This document shows, in pieces, positions 17,724 to 26,314 of a stretch of DNA of 64,000 bases (position 1 is its first letter; each line of letters starts with the position of its first letter). The DNA is from Marinobacter persicus (GTDB lineage: Bacteria > Pseudomonadota > Gammaproteobacteria > Pseudomonadales > Oleiphilaceae), in assembly GCF_002934325.1 (NCBI RefSeq), contig NZ_PTIV01000007.1, positions 58,540-122,539 on the forward strand, written 5' to 3'. The notes beneath the pieces were generated by a model that was given only the letters and a program-made list of their open reading frames with translations, made no database searches and was not told the origin of the DNA. The position numbers were made by a program, and so were the translations under genes.

Positions 17724-18844
17724 GATCCTGCCTGTAATGCCTGAATACGTTGTTTGGCGTAGCTGGCCAGCCGTTCCGACAGCCCGGGCATGGCCGCGGC
17801 CTGAACATAGGCCCGGGCGGCACTGTTAGCCTGGCCGGCAGCGTCCAGTGCCATGGCCAGCCCAAACCACCAGCTCGGCTGGTTATTCTGGTATTCGATC
17901 AATTCCGACCAATGGGCCGCCGCCGCTTCCGGCTCTCCCGCCTGTTGCAATAACGTCGCCAGGGTCACCCGGTAGTCCGGGAAGGCGTCTACCGCTGGAA
18001 CCTGGCTGCGCAACGTGGCCACGGCTTGCTTAAGGCTGCCCAGCTCCAACTGGGCACGGGCCCTCAGAAGACGAAGATTGGCGTGGTCGGACGCCAGGCT
18101 TTGCGGTAGCCAGCCCAGGGCTCTGGCCGGCATCTGCTGGACCAGCATTTGTCTTGCGAAGACTTCCCGGCTTTGTGGTGCTGGTTGCCGGGCAGTCAGT
18201 TCAGTCAGCCGCTGCTCCGCTTCGGTCGTCCGGCCACGGGCCAGCAACTGCTCAAGGTCGCGGCTGGCCCGACGGTCAATCGCCTGGGGCGTCTCACGGG
18301 GCTGTTTCACCGGGTTGTGGGCTCTGTCCTGGAGCTTGGTTTCCGCATCACTGGTCACCGATATCGACTTCGTGTCAGCAACCTGCTCTGCCGGCTGGTC
18401 GGAGTTCAGTCTCGGTGACTCTGGTTCTGGCTCTGGAGCAACCGCTTCTTGGGTTTCCTGCTTCACTCCCACTGGCTCCGGAGTTTTTGCCTCAGGTTCC
18501 GGCGCAGGCTTGGTCAGTTGCGCGACCGGCTGAATGGGTTCCGGCTCAGGCTGCGGGGCGGCAGCCTTCGGCTTTTCTTTCGGGACTTCGACCACCGGCT
18601 CTGGCCGTACGGTTGGCACCGGAGCTTCGGCAGCGGCTTGCCGGGGTGGCTCCGCCAACGGTTGGCCCATCACCCACCAGCCGACACCGACACCGGCCAG
18701 GACCACCGCCAGCAAGACCGCCAGCAGGGGCGCTTTCGAACGTTGGGGCGGCTGCCCCTGCGCCTGGCCGGTGTAGGCGCGGCTCACCTGAGGGCGATTC
18801 TGGCGTTGCTCGGCGGCTTTCAGGGCATCGTTCAGCAGGCTCAT
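17720..18844 (-). CDS. mshN: MSHA biogenesis protein MshN (TPR, inner membrane)
   Basis: 374 residues: a short cytoplasmic start (MSLLNDALKAAEQR, shared with GspB/ExeB-like proteins), one membrane segment (about 37-58), a long Pro/Glu/Ala-rich periplasmic linker (about 60-190), and a C-terminal TPR-like helical domain (about 190-374). It presumably links the inner-membrane complex with peptidoglycan or the secretin, working with the neighbouring ExeA-like MshM. Good GGGAGG ribosome binding site; the start overlaps mshM by 4 bases. Confidence 0.88.
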   Translation of the reverse strand: MSLLNDALKAAEQRQNRPQVSRAYTGQAQGQPPQRSKAPLLAVLLAVVLAGVGVGWWVMGQPLAEPPRQAAAEAPVPTVRPEPVVEVPKEKPKAAAPQPEPEPIQPVAQLTKPAPEPEAKTPEPVGVKQETQEAVAPEPEPESPRLNSDQPAEQVADTKSISVTSDAETKLQDRAHNPVKQPRETPQAIDRRASRDLEQLLARGRTTEAEQRLTELTARQPAPQSREVFARQMLVQQMPARALGWLPQSLASDHANLRLLRARAQLELGSLKQAVATLRSQVPAVDAFPDYRVTLATLLQQAGEPEAAAAHWSELIEYQNNQPSWWFGLAMALDAAGQANSAARAYVQAAAMPGLSERLASYAKQRIQALQAGS

Positions 18845-19680
18845 ATCCGGCCTCCCATAACCCCAACCGGGCGCGCACTTTCGGTATCGCGAACGGCCTG
18901 CATGGCGTGCTTGCGGCTTACCTGGGCATTCCCGCCACCCCAGGCAGCGAGCAGGGATTTGTGGGCCAATACATTCACCAGCCGCGGGATACCGCCCGAA
19001 GCTTTCCAGATCACTTTCACCGCCGAAGGCGCAAACAATTCGCCGCCGTTATACCCGGCCTGGGTCAGGCGATGGCGAATGTACTGGCCGACGGAATCTT
19101 TGGTCAGCGGTGAGAGCCGGGTCTGGAAAGTAATCCTCTGGCGGAGCTGACGCAGGCTGTCCTTGCCCAACGCGACATCCAGTTCGGGTTGGCCGAACAG
19201 GACCACTTGCAGCAAGCGGGTGCTTTCGGTTTCCAGGTTGGTCAGAAGGCGAAGCGCTTCAATGGTCTGCTCCGGCATGGCCTGGGCTTCATCAATCACC
19301 AGCACCACCGGCTTCTGCTCCATGGCCAGATCAATCAGCCGCTGGTTCAGTGCCTTCAGTGTCTGGTGGGTATTGGCGCAACGGGCCACATCCACGCCCA
19401 GTTCTTCGGCTACGGCTTCGTAGAGCGTTTCCGGCGGCAGATGCGGGTTCGGTATATAAGCGGTACAGGCTTCTTTATCCAGTTCGTTTAACAGGAGCCG
19501 GCATAGCAGGGTCTTGCCGGTACCCACCTCGCCGGTGACCTTGATAAAGCCCTCACGCTGGCGCAACGCCACCAACAGCAATTCCAGGGACTCGGAATGG
19601 CTGGGCGCCCGCAGGAAATAACGGGTGTTGGGTGTAAGCGCAAAAGGCGCTTCCTGTAATCCGAAATGGCTCTCGTACAT
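18841..19680 (-). CDS. mshM: MSHA ATPase MshM (ExeA-like AAA)
   Basis: 279-residue AAA ATPase like ExeA/GspA: MYESHFGLQEAPFALTPNTR start, Walker A GEVGTGKT (50-57), Walker B VVLVIDEAQ with Asp130-Glu131, sensor-like VVLFGQPEL. It has no membrane segment and no peptidoglycan-binding C-terminus, unlike full-length ExeA, so it likely acts in the cytoplasm with MshN. Overlaps mshL by one base. Confidence 0.92.
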   Translation of the reverse strand: MYESHFGLQEAPFALTPNTRYFLRAPSHSESLELLLVALRQREGFIKVTGEVGTGKTLLCRLLLNELDKEACTAYIPNPHLPPETLYEAVAEELGVDVARCANTHQTLKALNQRLIDLAMEQKPVVLVIDEAQAMPEQTIEALRLLTNLETESTRLLQVVLFGQPELDVALGKDSLRQLRQRITFQTRLSPLTKDSVGQYIRHRLTQAGYNGGELFAPSAVKVIWKASGGIPRLVNVLAHKSLLAAWGGGNAQVSRKHAMQAVRDTESARPVGVMGGRI

Positions 19681-21404
19681 CAGCGTGGCGCAGTTTCAGG
19701 TTGAGGCTTGACGGATTCGGTCGAGTTCAGCAACTCGCGCAGCACACTCATGCGCTCGCGGGTGGCACGAACGTCCGCTTGCATCTGCCCCGGCGTTGAA
19801 ACAATCGGGCGCAGCAGGATCACCAGTTCACTCTTGCGACTTTCGTAATTACGCTGTTTGAACAGCTCTCCCATCAGCGGAATGTCACTGAAAAACGGCA
19901 CTGCGGCGTTGTTGTCTTCGCTACGATTCTGGATTAACCCCCCGATCACCACAATCTGGCCGCTCTGGGCCCGGATGACACTGTCTGTCTCCCTGACCGT
20001 GCTTTGCGCCAGGGGCAGGGTTACGTCCCGCTCACCCACAGTGATCAGTTTTTGCTGATCCTCCACTTCACTGACGGCGGGATGAACATGCAGAGTGATG
20101 GTTCCTTCTTTTGAAATCTGCGGGGTAACATCCAGGGAAATTCCCGAGAAAAAGGGTGTCAGCTCGACGGACGTTGACGTGTTCTCGGTACCCGTGCCCG
20201 CCGTGGTGTCGTCGTTAAAGTCGATATCGGTCACAAAGAACTCGTCCGTGCCGACCTTGATCACGGCTTTCTGGTTATTGGTGGTGGAAATACGGGGGCT
20301 GGAAAGGATCTGGACATTCCCTTGCTGCCCCAGCAACTCAATGACTGTACTGAAATTGCCCTCTGTGATCGTTGCCGAAAACAGGCCACCAATGTCACCT
20401 GTACGAATAGCCTGCCCCACCAGTTCCCCGGCGACGCTGGTAGGAGTGGAGCCCGACGACACTGACCTCAGATCTGACCAGTCAATACCCTGCCGGTAAC
20501 TCTCATTCAGTTCCACCTCCAGAATCTTGGCTTCCAGAACCACCTGCCTCTGCATGATCAGCTCGGTGCGCCGCAGGTAATCCTCCACCATGTCCAGCTG
20601 GTCCGTACTGGCCCTCACCATCACCAGGCCAGCTCCGGCGTTTACCACGACCTGCCCGTCCTCGGCCGATACGATCATCTGCAGCGCGCGGGTGATGTCC
20701 TGCCAGAAATCGGATTCTGTCTCGGTTGAAATCGCGGTCCCCACCAGATTGCGGGTATCGCCAGACTGGTTATTACCGCCAGTTCCCGAGTTTCCGCCTC
20801 CTCCAGAGTTACCGTTACCGCGAGCGCTGCTGACCTGCCCGGAACTGACCCGGGTATCGGAGCTACCGCTGCGCTTGAAATGCAGGTAGTCGATGGGAAA
20901 AAGGCGGGTCTGGACGTCGTTGGCCGCCACCCGGTAGAGGCGCCCGGTCTTGCGGATGTTCAGCCCATAGAGATCCGCCGCAATGTCCATCACCTCAGGC
21001 ACCGTGACGTCCGTCAGCCGCAGGTCAACAGCCGTGCTCACATTCGGGCGCACCACGACGTTATAGGGCGTGCCTTCTACCAGGGCCTCGAAAAAACTGG
21101 CGGCGGGAACGCCAGAGGCATTCACATCAAAGCGTTCGTCCTGGAGTTGCGGACTCTGCAGAGGCGGTAACAACTGGCTGCTGATCTCCGCTGGCGTCGG
21201 TGCGTTGCTTGCGGTCTCCGCCGGACCGCTTACCGCCTGCCGTTCCGCCTCTGCCATGGACTGGTCAATCTGATCCGCCACATCCGTGGAGGTGGCATTG
21301 GTGGTGCGCATCATCGGATTGTTGCTGCAGGCGGTCAGGGTAAGCCCAAGCACTACAGCTACCAGGGGTCTGATTGTAATCATCGTGATCCGTTTGTCCG
21401 TCAT
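19680..21404 (-). CDS. mshL: MSHA outer-membrane secretin MshL (lipoprotein)
   Basis: 574-residue secretin forming the outer-membrane pore for the pilus. Lipoprotein signal with lipobox LTAC (Cys26); N-terminal N0-like domain (PYNVVVRPNVSTAVDLRLTD); a secretin domain from about 290 with the signature region VIGGLIQNRSEDN and GELFKQRNYESRKSELVILL. A Ser/Gly/Asn-rich loop (about 185-215) separates N-domains, as in other secretins. The ATG at 21404 overlaps the mshK stop by 4 bases; an in-frame ATG seven codons later would also keep the signal peptide. Confidence 0.95.
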   Translation of the reverse strand: MTDKRITMITIRPLVAVVLGLTLTACSNNPMMRTTNATSTDVADQIDQSMAEAERQAVSGPAETASNAPTPAEISSQLLPPLQSPQLQDERFDVNASGVPAASFFEALVEGTPYNVVVRPNVSTAVDLRLTDVTVPEVMDIAADLYGLNIRKTGRLYRVAANDVQTRLFPIDYLHFKRSGSSDTRVSSGQVSSARGNGNSGGGGNSGTGGNNQSGDTRNLVGTAISTETESDFWQDITRALQMIVSAEDGQVVVNAGAGLVMVRASTDQLDMVEDYLRRTELIMQRQVVLEAKILEVELNESYRQGIDWSDLRSVSSGSTPTSVAGELVGQAIRTGDIGGLFSATITEGNFSTVIELLGQQGNVQILSSPRISTTNNQKAVIKVGTDEFFVTDIDFNDDTTAGTGTENTSTSVELTPFFSGISLDVTPQISKEGTITLHVHPAVSEVEDQQKLITVGERDVTLPLAQSTVRETDSVIRAQSGQIVVIGGLIQNRSEDNNAAVPFFSDIPLMGELFKQRNYESRKSELVILLRPIVSTPGQMQADVRATRERMSVLRELLNSTESVKPQPETAPR

Positions 21405-21730
21405 TGGCTTCTCCGCACCTGCGGCAGGGTTTTCGGGTAGAGCACCCTGAACTGGCCCTGATCAAGAATTTCCACCTTGTGCCGGTAAATACGCTTAACC
21501 CGGATGCCATTGTGGATTTCCCCCTCGCGCATCGGCACGCCTTCGATAACCGCCACCCGCCGTGCACTGCCCAGCAGTATGGAACCGAGCTCCAGATCCC
21601 GGACTGGTGCTTTCTGCACGCTTGGCAGCCGGGCCTCTGGCGGCCGGGTCGGGTCCTGCAGGGCGTTGGCCTGACTACTGGCCATCAAGGCAACGACCAA
21701 CAGCCATTGAAAACAGGTTCTTATCAACAC
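21401..21730 (-). CDS. mshK: MSHA biogenesis protein MshK (PilP/GspC-like)
   Basis: Small periplasmic protein, 109 residues from the GTG at 21730: signal or anchor VLIRTCFQWLLVVALMAS, then DPTRPPEA, the motif that opens MshK and PilP-like proteins, and a compact beta domain (LGSILLGSARRVAVIEG). It probably docks the inner-membrane complex to the secretin. The GTG lies one base after the mshJ stop with GGGAG upstream; starting at 21757 would extend back into mshJ. Confidence 0.82.
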   Translation of the reverse strand: MLIRTCFQWLLVVALMASSQANALQDPTRPPEARLPSVQKAPVRDLELGSILLGSARRVAVIEGVPMREGEIHNGIRVKRIYRHKVEILDQGQFRVLYPKTLPQVRRSQ

Positions 21731-21731
21731 A

Positions 21732-22421
21732 TCACACTCCCAGCCAGGCGGCTTCAAGGCTCAGGGTTCTGACCCGGATCCGGGCCTGGCCTCCCGGCCA
21801 CTCACCGGCTTCGTAATTGAGCCGCAGCCATCCCAGACGATCATCCATGGCTTCAAGCTTTTCCAGGTATTGAAGGACGGCAAGGTAACCACCGGAAACC
21901 GTCAACTCGACATCGTGGGCGTAAAGCAGGGGCTCCGGGGCCTCACTGTCGTCGGTGTTTTCGGATTCCGTGGGCGGCTCACCCTGATAGACGGGCTCGG
22001 GTGTGCGCAGCACCAGCGATTCCAGGGTCAGCTCTTCCTGCGCTGCCAGCATGTTCCGGAGCAGTGCCACCATATCCCGTGGCGCGATCAATTGGTTTGT
22101 CGTTTCACTGATCTGCTGGTCCAGGCGATCAAGTCGGGTCTGACGGGTCTGCAGGCGTTTGCGTAATTCAGCCGATGGATCACTGGCCAGCTGGGCACTC
22201 AGGGTTTCCTGCTCGCCCAGAAGGTTATCTCGTGTGGTGGCGAGTGTCTGCAGGCGATTGTTCAGTTGTTGTTTCTCGGCCAACACCGGTGTCACCAGCA
22301 ATTCCCAGCCAATCACGAACAACAGCACACAGGCCGTCACCATAATCAAGGCGCGTTCCCGCACCGGCCGCTCGTTAAACCAGACCGCACCGGCCTCGAA
22401 CCTCTGCTGGAATTTAGTCAT
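21732..22421 (-). CDS. mshJ: MSHA biogenesis protein MshJ (PilO-like)
   Basis: 229-residue bitopic inner-membrane protein: cytoplasmic start MTKFQQRFEAG, membrane segment about 27-46, a coiled-coil region (about 50-105, heptad-like with LNNRLQTLATTRDNLLGEQE) and a periplasmic ferredoxin-like domain. Counterpart of PilO/GspM. The ATG at 22421 overlaps the preceding stop (AATGACTAA) and has a perfect AAGGAGG; the longer reading from 22487 lies inside the neighbour and is rejected. Confidence 0.9.
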   Translation of the reverse strand: MTKFQQRFEAGAVWFNERPVRERALIMVTACVLLFVIGWELLVTPVLAEKQQLNNRLQTLATTRDNLLGEQETLSAQLASDPSAELRKRLQTRQTRLDRLDQQISETTNQLIAPRDMVALLRNMLAAQEELTLESLVLRTPEPVYQGEPPTESENTDDSEAPEPLLYAHDVELTVSGGYLAVLQYLEKLEAMDDRLGWLRLNYEAGEWPGGQARIRVRTLSLEAAWLGV

Positions 22422-23037
22422 TACCCGCCTCCTTACTCGGATGAGTGGCGACGCGAAATGCGACCCATTCTCCCGAGGCATCCTCATCGTCTGGACGAGT
22501 TAACAGGAAATCCCGGAACGTCTGGCCGGCAAACACAGCTTCGGAGCCCAGCTGTTCCAGGTAAAGCGGGACACGCTCAGGCACTCGGGTTCGCCCTTCC
22601 AGACCGAGGCGGGGCGGAGAGGATTCCAAGCGAATCGCGGTCAACCAAAGCTGGGAGGGAACCTGCCGGGCTAGCGCAGCCATGCGGCTGGCAAATCCAG
22701 AATCGTTGTTGCTGGCCAAGCTATCTACTCGTTCCAGCAACCGCTGCCGTCGGGATATGGTATCGGTAATTCTTGCCAGGGCCTTTTCCAGTTCCGGGTC
22801 CGGCTTACGGGCCTCCACCTCTTTCGCCATGCGATCAATGGCCTGCTGCAGCTGACTGTTTTGCCGCTCAATCCTTTCAGCCCGCTGCTGCAGCTGTTGG
22901 TTCTGCCATTGCCCAAAGGCCATGGCACCCACCAGTGCGACAACCACAACGGCCACCAACACCAGGGCAGAGCGGGCATTCAAATGCTGTTTGCGGGGAC
23001 GCAGCTCGGCGGTGTAGAGGTTGACCGTTTGCCTCAT
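22414..23037 (-). CDS. MSHA PilN-like assembly protein (second mshI gene)
   Basis: 207-residue bitopic protein with a short N-terminal motif (RQTVNLYTAELRP) like the PilN peptide that binds PilM, a membrane segment (about 24-45), a coiled coil and a small periplasmic domain. Often annotated as the C-terminal part of MshI or as mshI2/PilN. Overlaps mshI by 4 bases and mshJ by 8, so it sits in the M-N-O style order I-(N)-J-K. Confidence 0.86.
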   Translation of the reverse strand: MRQTVNLYTAELRPRKQHLNARSALVLVAVVVVALVGAMAFGQWQNQQLQQRAERIERQNSQLQQAIDRMAKEVEARKPDPELEKALARITDTISRRQRLLERVDSLASNNDSGFASRMAALARQVPSQLWLTAIRLESSPPRLGLEGRTRVPERVPLYLEQLGSEAVFAGQTFRDFLLTRPDDEDASGEWVAFRVATHPSKEAGND

Positions 23038-23969
23038 GCGTTGCGTCTCCCGGGAGAGAGGTTCAGGCCTGCGCTCCAGGCCAATAGGCAGCGAGAATCA
23101 AGTTCTTCATTCAGGGCAAAAGCCGACCAGTCCGGCGCATCAATACCGGCCGCCATATACGACCCCAGCATGGACGTCAGCGGCAGCATGGAATCCCTCG
23201 CCACCAGCCGGATAATGGCGGGGGGAGCCTGGCCCAGTTGGCTTTCGAAGTAATCCATGGAGCGCTGCATCTCCAGCGCCAGCGCCTGAACGGCCTCCTC
23301 CTGCTTGGAGGCGTCCAGAAGATCGTCGTACGACAGCTCCAGACGGCGGGAAAGGTAAAGTGTCTCGCCGCGACACACCACCATCTGACCATAACGGTCC
23401 CGCAGATGGACAACGGCCACGCCCACATTACCAGCATCCAGACCGGCGGCAAAGTTACGCAATGCCAGCTCGGCGATATCAATTTGCTGGAGCTTCAGGT
23501 CTGCGTTGTTTACCAGTGCAACCAGCTCCTGAACCAGGGATTTACGGGCCGCCACCAGGTTCACCAGTGGCCCACGGCCCCGGGTGGCATCCTCGGGGAA
23601 AGCAAACACATCGGAGACAGCCTCGGTGGGGCTGAAATCAAGAAAGTCTTTCAGCTTCCACTTCAGGGCGTCTGCCAGCTCCGAGTCCTCGACCCCTTCT
23701 GGCCGCTCCACCTGGAAGACCTGGTATTGCTCAATGGGCAGAATCAGGGTGGTGGGGGCGCTTGCCCAGCCATGACTGGCGACGAGTTCGTCGAGGGTTT
23801 GCTGGCGCTTGGCTGGCAGGCACTCAGCAAATCCCGCTGCCTGCTCTGGCGTCCCCGGCGACACCGCCCAGGCGATGCCATCGGGCCGAACCTCCAGACA
23901 AAGGCGGGAGACTGACGAACCACGCCGGAATAATCGCTGTAGGGGCTTGATGCCAGGGATCAGGGCCAT
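23034..23969 (-). CDS. mshI: MSHA biogenesis protein MshI (PilM-like actin fold)
   Basis: 311-residue cytoplasmic protein related to PilM/GspL: actin-like fold segments (CLEVRPDGIAWAV; AVVHLRDRYGQMVVCRG) and no membrane segment. It would bind the N-terminus of the PilN-like product of the next gene. First gene of the operon as found here; AAGGAAG precedes the ATG. Vibrio mshH (csrD-like) is not present upstream; ssb lies there instead. Confidence 0.87.
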   Translation of the reverse strand: MALIPGIKPLQRLFRRGSSVSRLCLEVRPDGIAWAVSPGTPEQAAGFAECLPAKRQQTLDELVASHGWASAPTTLILPIEQYQVFQVERPEGVEDSELADALKWKLKDFLDFSPTEAVSDVFAFPEDATRGRGPLVNLVAARKSLVQELVALVNNADLKLQQIDIAELALRNFAAGLDAGNVGVAVVHLRDRYGQMVVCRGETLYLSRRLELSYDDLLDASKQEEAVQALALEMQRSMDYFESQLGQAPPAIIRLVARDSMLPLTSMLGSYMAAGIDAPDWSAFALNEELDSRCLLAWSAGLNLSPGRRNA

Positions 23970-24130
23970 GTCTTCCTTGGTGTTGTTTGGAATGCCATTG
24001 CCGGACCAACGTCAGGGAATAATGCTTGGAAATCCGCCAATTTTTACATGAGGTTACATCATAAGTGAAAAACTCTGTCCAACTCCACGTTTTATGACGG
24101 ATTTCACAGAATTTTGCACACCCTTTACAA

Positions 24131-24157
24131 AAAAGCCCGCGCAGAGCACGGGCTTTC
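24131..24157 (-). terminator. Terminator after ssb
   Basis: On the minus strand, stem AGCCCGTG/CGCGGGCT followed by TTTTTT, 20 bases after the ssb stop. The remaining stretch to mshI (23970-24130) should hold the msh promoter; I see no convincing -35/-10 pair. Confidence 0.85.
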
Positions 24158-24176
24158 TACAAGGCGGAAGACAGAC

Positions 24177-24710
24177 TTAGAACGGGATATCGTCGTCGAA
24201 GTCATCAACCGGCTCCGGCATCCCGCCGGAAGGCTGCTGGCCCTGCGGGTTGCCGCCATAACCGCCAGACTGGGACTGGGGCTGCTGCGGTGGCTGCTGG
24301 TTGTACTGCTGATTCTGTGGCCGCCCCTGGGGAGCCCCCTGATTCATCGCGCCTTCGCTACCGCCACGACTGTCCAGCATCTGCATCTGGCCGTTGATAT
24401 CCACTACGATTTCAGTGGTGTAACGGTCCTGGCCGTCCTGCCCCTGCCACTTCCGGGTTTGCAGTTTACCTTCGATGTAAACCTTGGAGCCCTTGCGCAG
24501 GTACTGCCCCGCCACTTCGGCGATCTTGCCGAACATGACTACGCGGTGCCATTCGGTCTTTGGCACCAGTTGCCCACTTTGTCGGTCCTTATAGCTCTCA
24601 TCGGTGGCAAGGTTCAGATTCACAACCGCATTGCCATTGGGGGTGTACCGTGTTTCCGGGTCCTGTCCCAGGTTACCGATGAGAATGACCTTGTTTACGC
24701 CTCGTGCCAT
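24177..24710 (-). CDS. ssb: Single-stranded DNA-binding protein
   Basis: 177-residue SSB: OB fold in residues 1-110 ([20 protein letters not shown]), a Gly/Gln/Pro-rich flexible linker, and the acidic tip DDDIPF that recruits replication and repair proteins. Length and organisation are typical. Sits next to the MFS gene and near divergent uvrA, an order shared with Pseudomonas. Confidence 0.98.
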   Translation of the reverse strand: MARGVNKVILIGNLGQDPETRYTPNGNAVVNLNLATDESYKDRQSGQLVPKTEWHRVVMFGKIAEVAGQYLRKGSKVYIEGKLQTRKWQGQDGQDRYTTEIVVDINGQMQMLDSRGGSEGAMNQGAPQGRPQNQQYNQQPPQQPQSQSGGYGGNPQGQQPSGGMPEPVDDFDDDIPF

Positions 24711-24767
24711 GGTTTGCTCCTGATCTATGTTTGCCGAATGCCTGCTTTCCGTGCACGCATCCCGTGT

Positions 24768-26138
24768 TTAAGAGTTATTACCCTGCCGCACAAAGTCCAG
24801 GTGCGCAAGCTGATCTTGGTTAAAATCCTGCCGGTCGACTTTCAGGTACGCCACCGCTCCATCTTCCACGATGACCACATCTTTAACGCCCACCAGATTT
24901 CGAAGATTCTCGTCGATTTCGTCAAAGCGGGCAGCGGCCACCTCATGCAGCGGGACAGTCAGGCTTGTGGTGTACTGTGGCACCGGCATGGTCAGCGCCA
25001 CCAGCAACCAGAGCACCAGGCTGATCACCATCAGCCCGATCACACCTTCCAGGCCAGCCATCTGAAGCAGCAAGCCACCCAGCGTGCCCCCAAGGAAAGC
25101 GCCGGTAAACTGCGATGTGGAATACACGCCCATGGCGGTGCCCTTGCAGGCAGCGGGCGCTTCCTTACTGATCAGCGAGGGCAAGCTGGCTTCAAGCAGG
25201 TTGAAGGCCATAAAGAATAGGAACAGCACGCCCCAGGCTGCCCACAGACTTTGCCCCACCACCGCCAGGCACGCGGTGGAAATCGACAATAAGGCAATGG
25301 CGCCACATAGCACCGGCTTCATTTTACGCTTTTTCTCACCAATGATGATAAAGGGCACCATGGCGAAGAAAGAGGTGACCATCACAGTCAGGTAAAACCA
25401 CCAGTGCGAGGTCGCTGCCAGACCGAGCTTGTCCTGCAACATGGTTGGAAACACCAGGAACAGTGACGTCAACACAAAGTGCAAAGCAAAAATACCGAAA
25501 TCCAGGCGCAGAAGACGCCCATCTTTCAGCACCCGCCCCAGCATTTCCCGCGCCGGGTGCGTGTCGGCACTGATCTTGTGATCATGCGGCCTGGGTACCA
25601 GCCGGGCAACGATCACCAGCGCAACCAACGCCAACACCGCAGTCAGGTAGAAAATGCCGGACAAGCCCCAGACCGATCCCAGCATGGGTCCAAGCACCAG
25701 GGACACCGAGAATGACAAGCCAATGGAGATTCCCACGGTGGCCATGGCCTTGGTCCGGTGCTCTTCCCGGGTCAGGTCACTGAGCAAGGCCATCAGCACA
25801 CTGGCTATCGCGCCCGCCCCTTGAAGAATCCGTCCGGCGATAACACCGTATATGGAATCCGAGGCTCCGGCGAGCAGACTACCGGCCGCAAACAGAATCA
25901 GGCCGATGTAGATCATGCGCTTTCGCCCCACTCGATCTGACAACAGACCGAAAGGCACCTGTAACACAGCCTGGCTGAAACCATAGGCGCCTATCGCAAG
26001 GCCTATCAGCAACGGCGTTGCACCCGTCAGGTCGCTGCCCAACAGTACAAATACCGGCATCACCATAAACAGGCCGAGCATACGCATGGCGTACACCGAA
26101 GCCAGAGCCATTACTGAGCGTTTTTCAAGCGCGTTCAT
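24768..26138 (-). CDS. MFS transporter, YajR-like with C-terminal YAM-type domain
   Basis: 456-residue inner-membrane protein with twelve predicted membrane segments and the MFS motif [13 protein letters not shown] in the loop after segment 2. The last about 65 residues ([20 protein letters not shown] onward) form a small soluble ferredoxin-like domain, as in E. coli YajR. A drug or metabolite proton antiporter is likely; the substrate is unknown. The ATG at 26138 begins the usual MNALEKRSV; the upstream extension to 26213 runs through the uvrA regulatory region. Confidence 0.88.
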   Translation of the reverse strand: MNALEKRSVMALASVYAMRMLGLFMVMPVFVLLGSDLTGATPLLIGLAIGAYGFSQAVLQVPFGLLSDRVGRKRMIYIGLILFAAGSLLAGASDSIYGVIAGRILQGAGAIASVLMALLSDLTREEHRTKAMATVGISIGLSFSVSLVLGPMLGSVWGLSGIFYLTAVLALVALVIVARLVPRPHDHKISADTHPAREMLGRVLKDGRLLRLDFGIFALHFVLTSLFLVFPTMLQDKLGLAATSHWWFYLTVMVTSFFAMVPFIIIGEKKRKMKPVLCGAIALLSISTACLAVVGQSLWAAWGVLFLFFMAFNLLEASLPSLISKEAPAACKGTAMGVYSTSQFTGAFLGGTLGGLLLQMAGLEGVIGLMVISLVLWLLVALTMPVPQYTTSLTVPLHEVAAARFDEIDENLRNLVGVKDVVIVEDGAVAYLKVDRQDFNQDQLAHLDFVRQGNNS

Positions 26139-26255
26139 CTTGTCCCGTGCGGCATGGATGAATGGAACGACCATCGGTCGCAGGTCGCGCATTGTAACAG
26201 AAGCACCCCGCATTCGGGACTTGACGGTCTAAATGCCGGGTCCGCGTTTTTACCG

Positions 26256-26287
26256 CCTTCGCTGGGGCGGGGGGAACACGATATAAT
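26256..26287 (+). promoter_or_regulatory. Candidate promoter of uvrA
   Basis: TATAAT at 26282-26287 with a TTCGCT-like -35 about 18-20 bases upstream, in the 176-base divergent gap before the uvrA ATG at 26315. No LexA (SOS) box of the CTGT-N8-ACAG type is visible. Confidence 0.45.
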
Positions 26288-26314
26288 GATTGTTTTTTCT
26301 TCAAGAGAGGTTGT

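Noticed and set aside
6589..23969. Type II secretion system instead of MSHA pilus
   Set aside because: Gene order, the ExeA-like MshM, MshN, MshEN motifs, the DUF6701 protein and MshA/B pilins identify the msh locus.
26139..26314. LexA/SOS box upstream of uvrA
   Set aside because: uvrA is SOS-regulated in E. coli, but no CTGT-N8-ACAG palindrome is visible in this gap.
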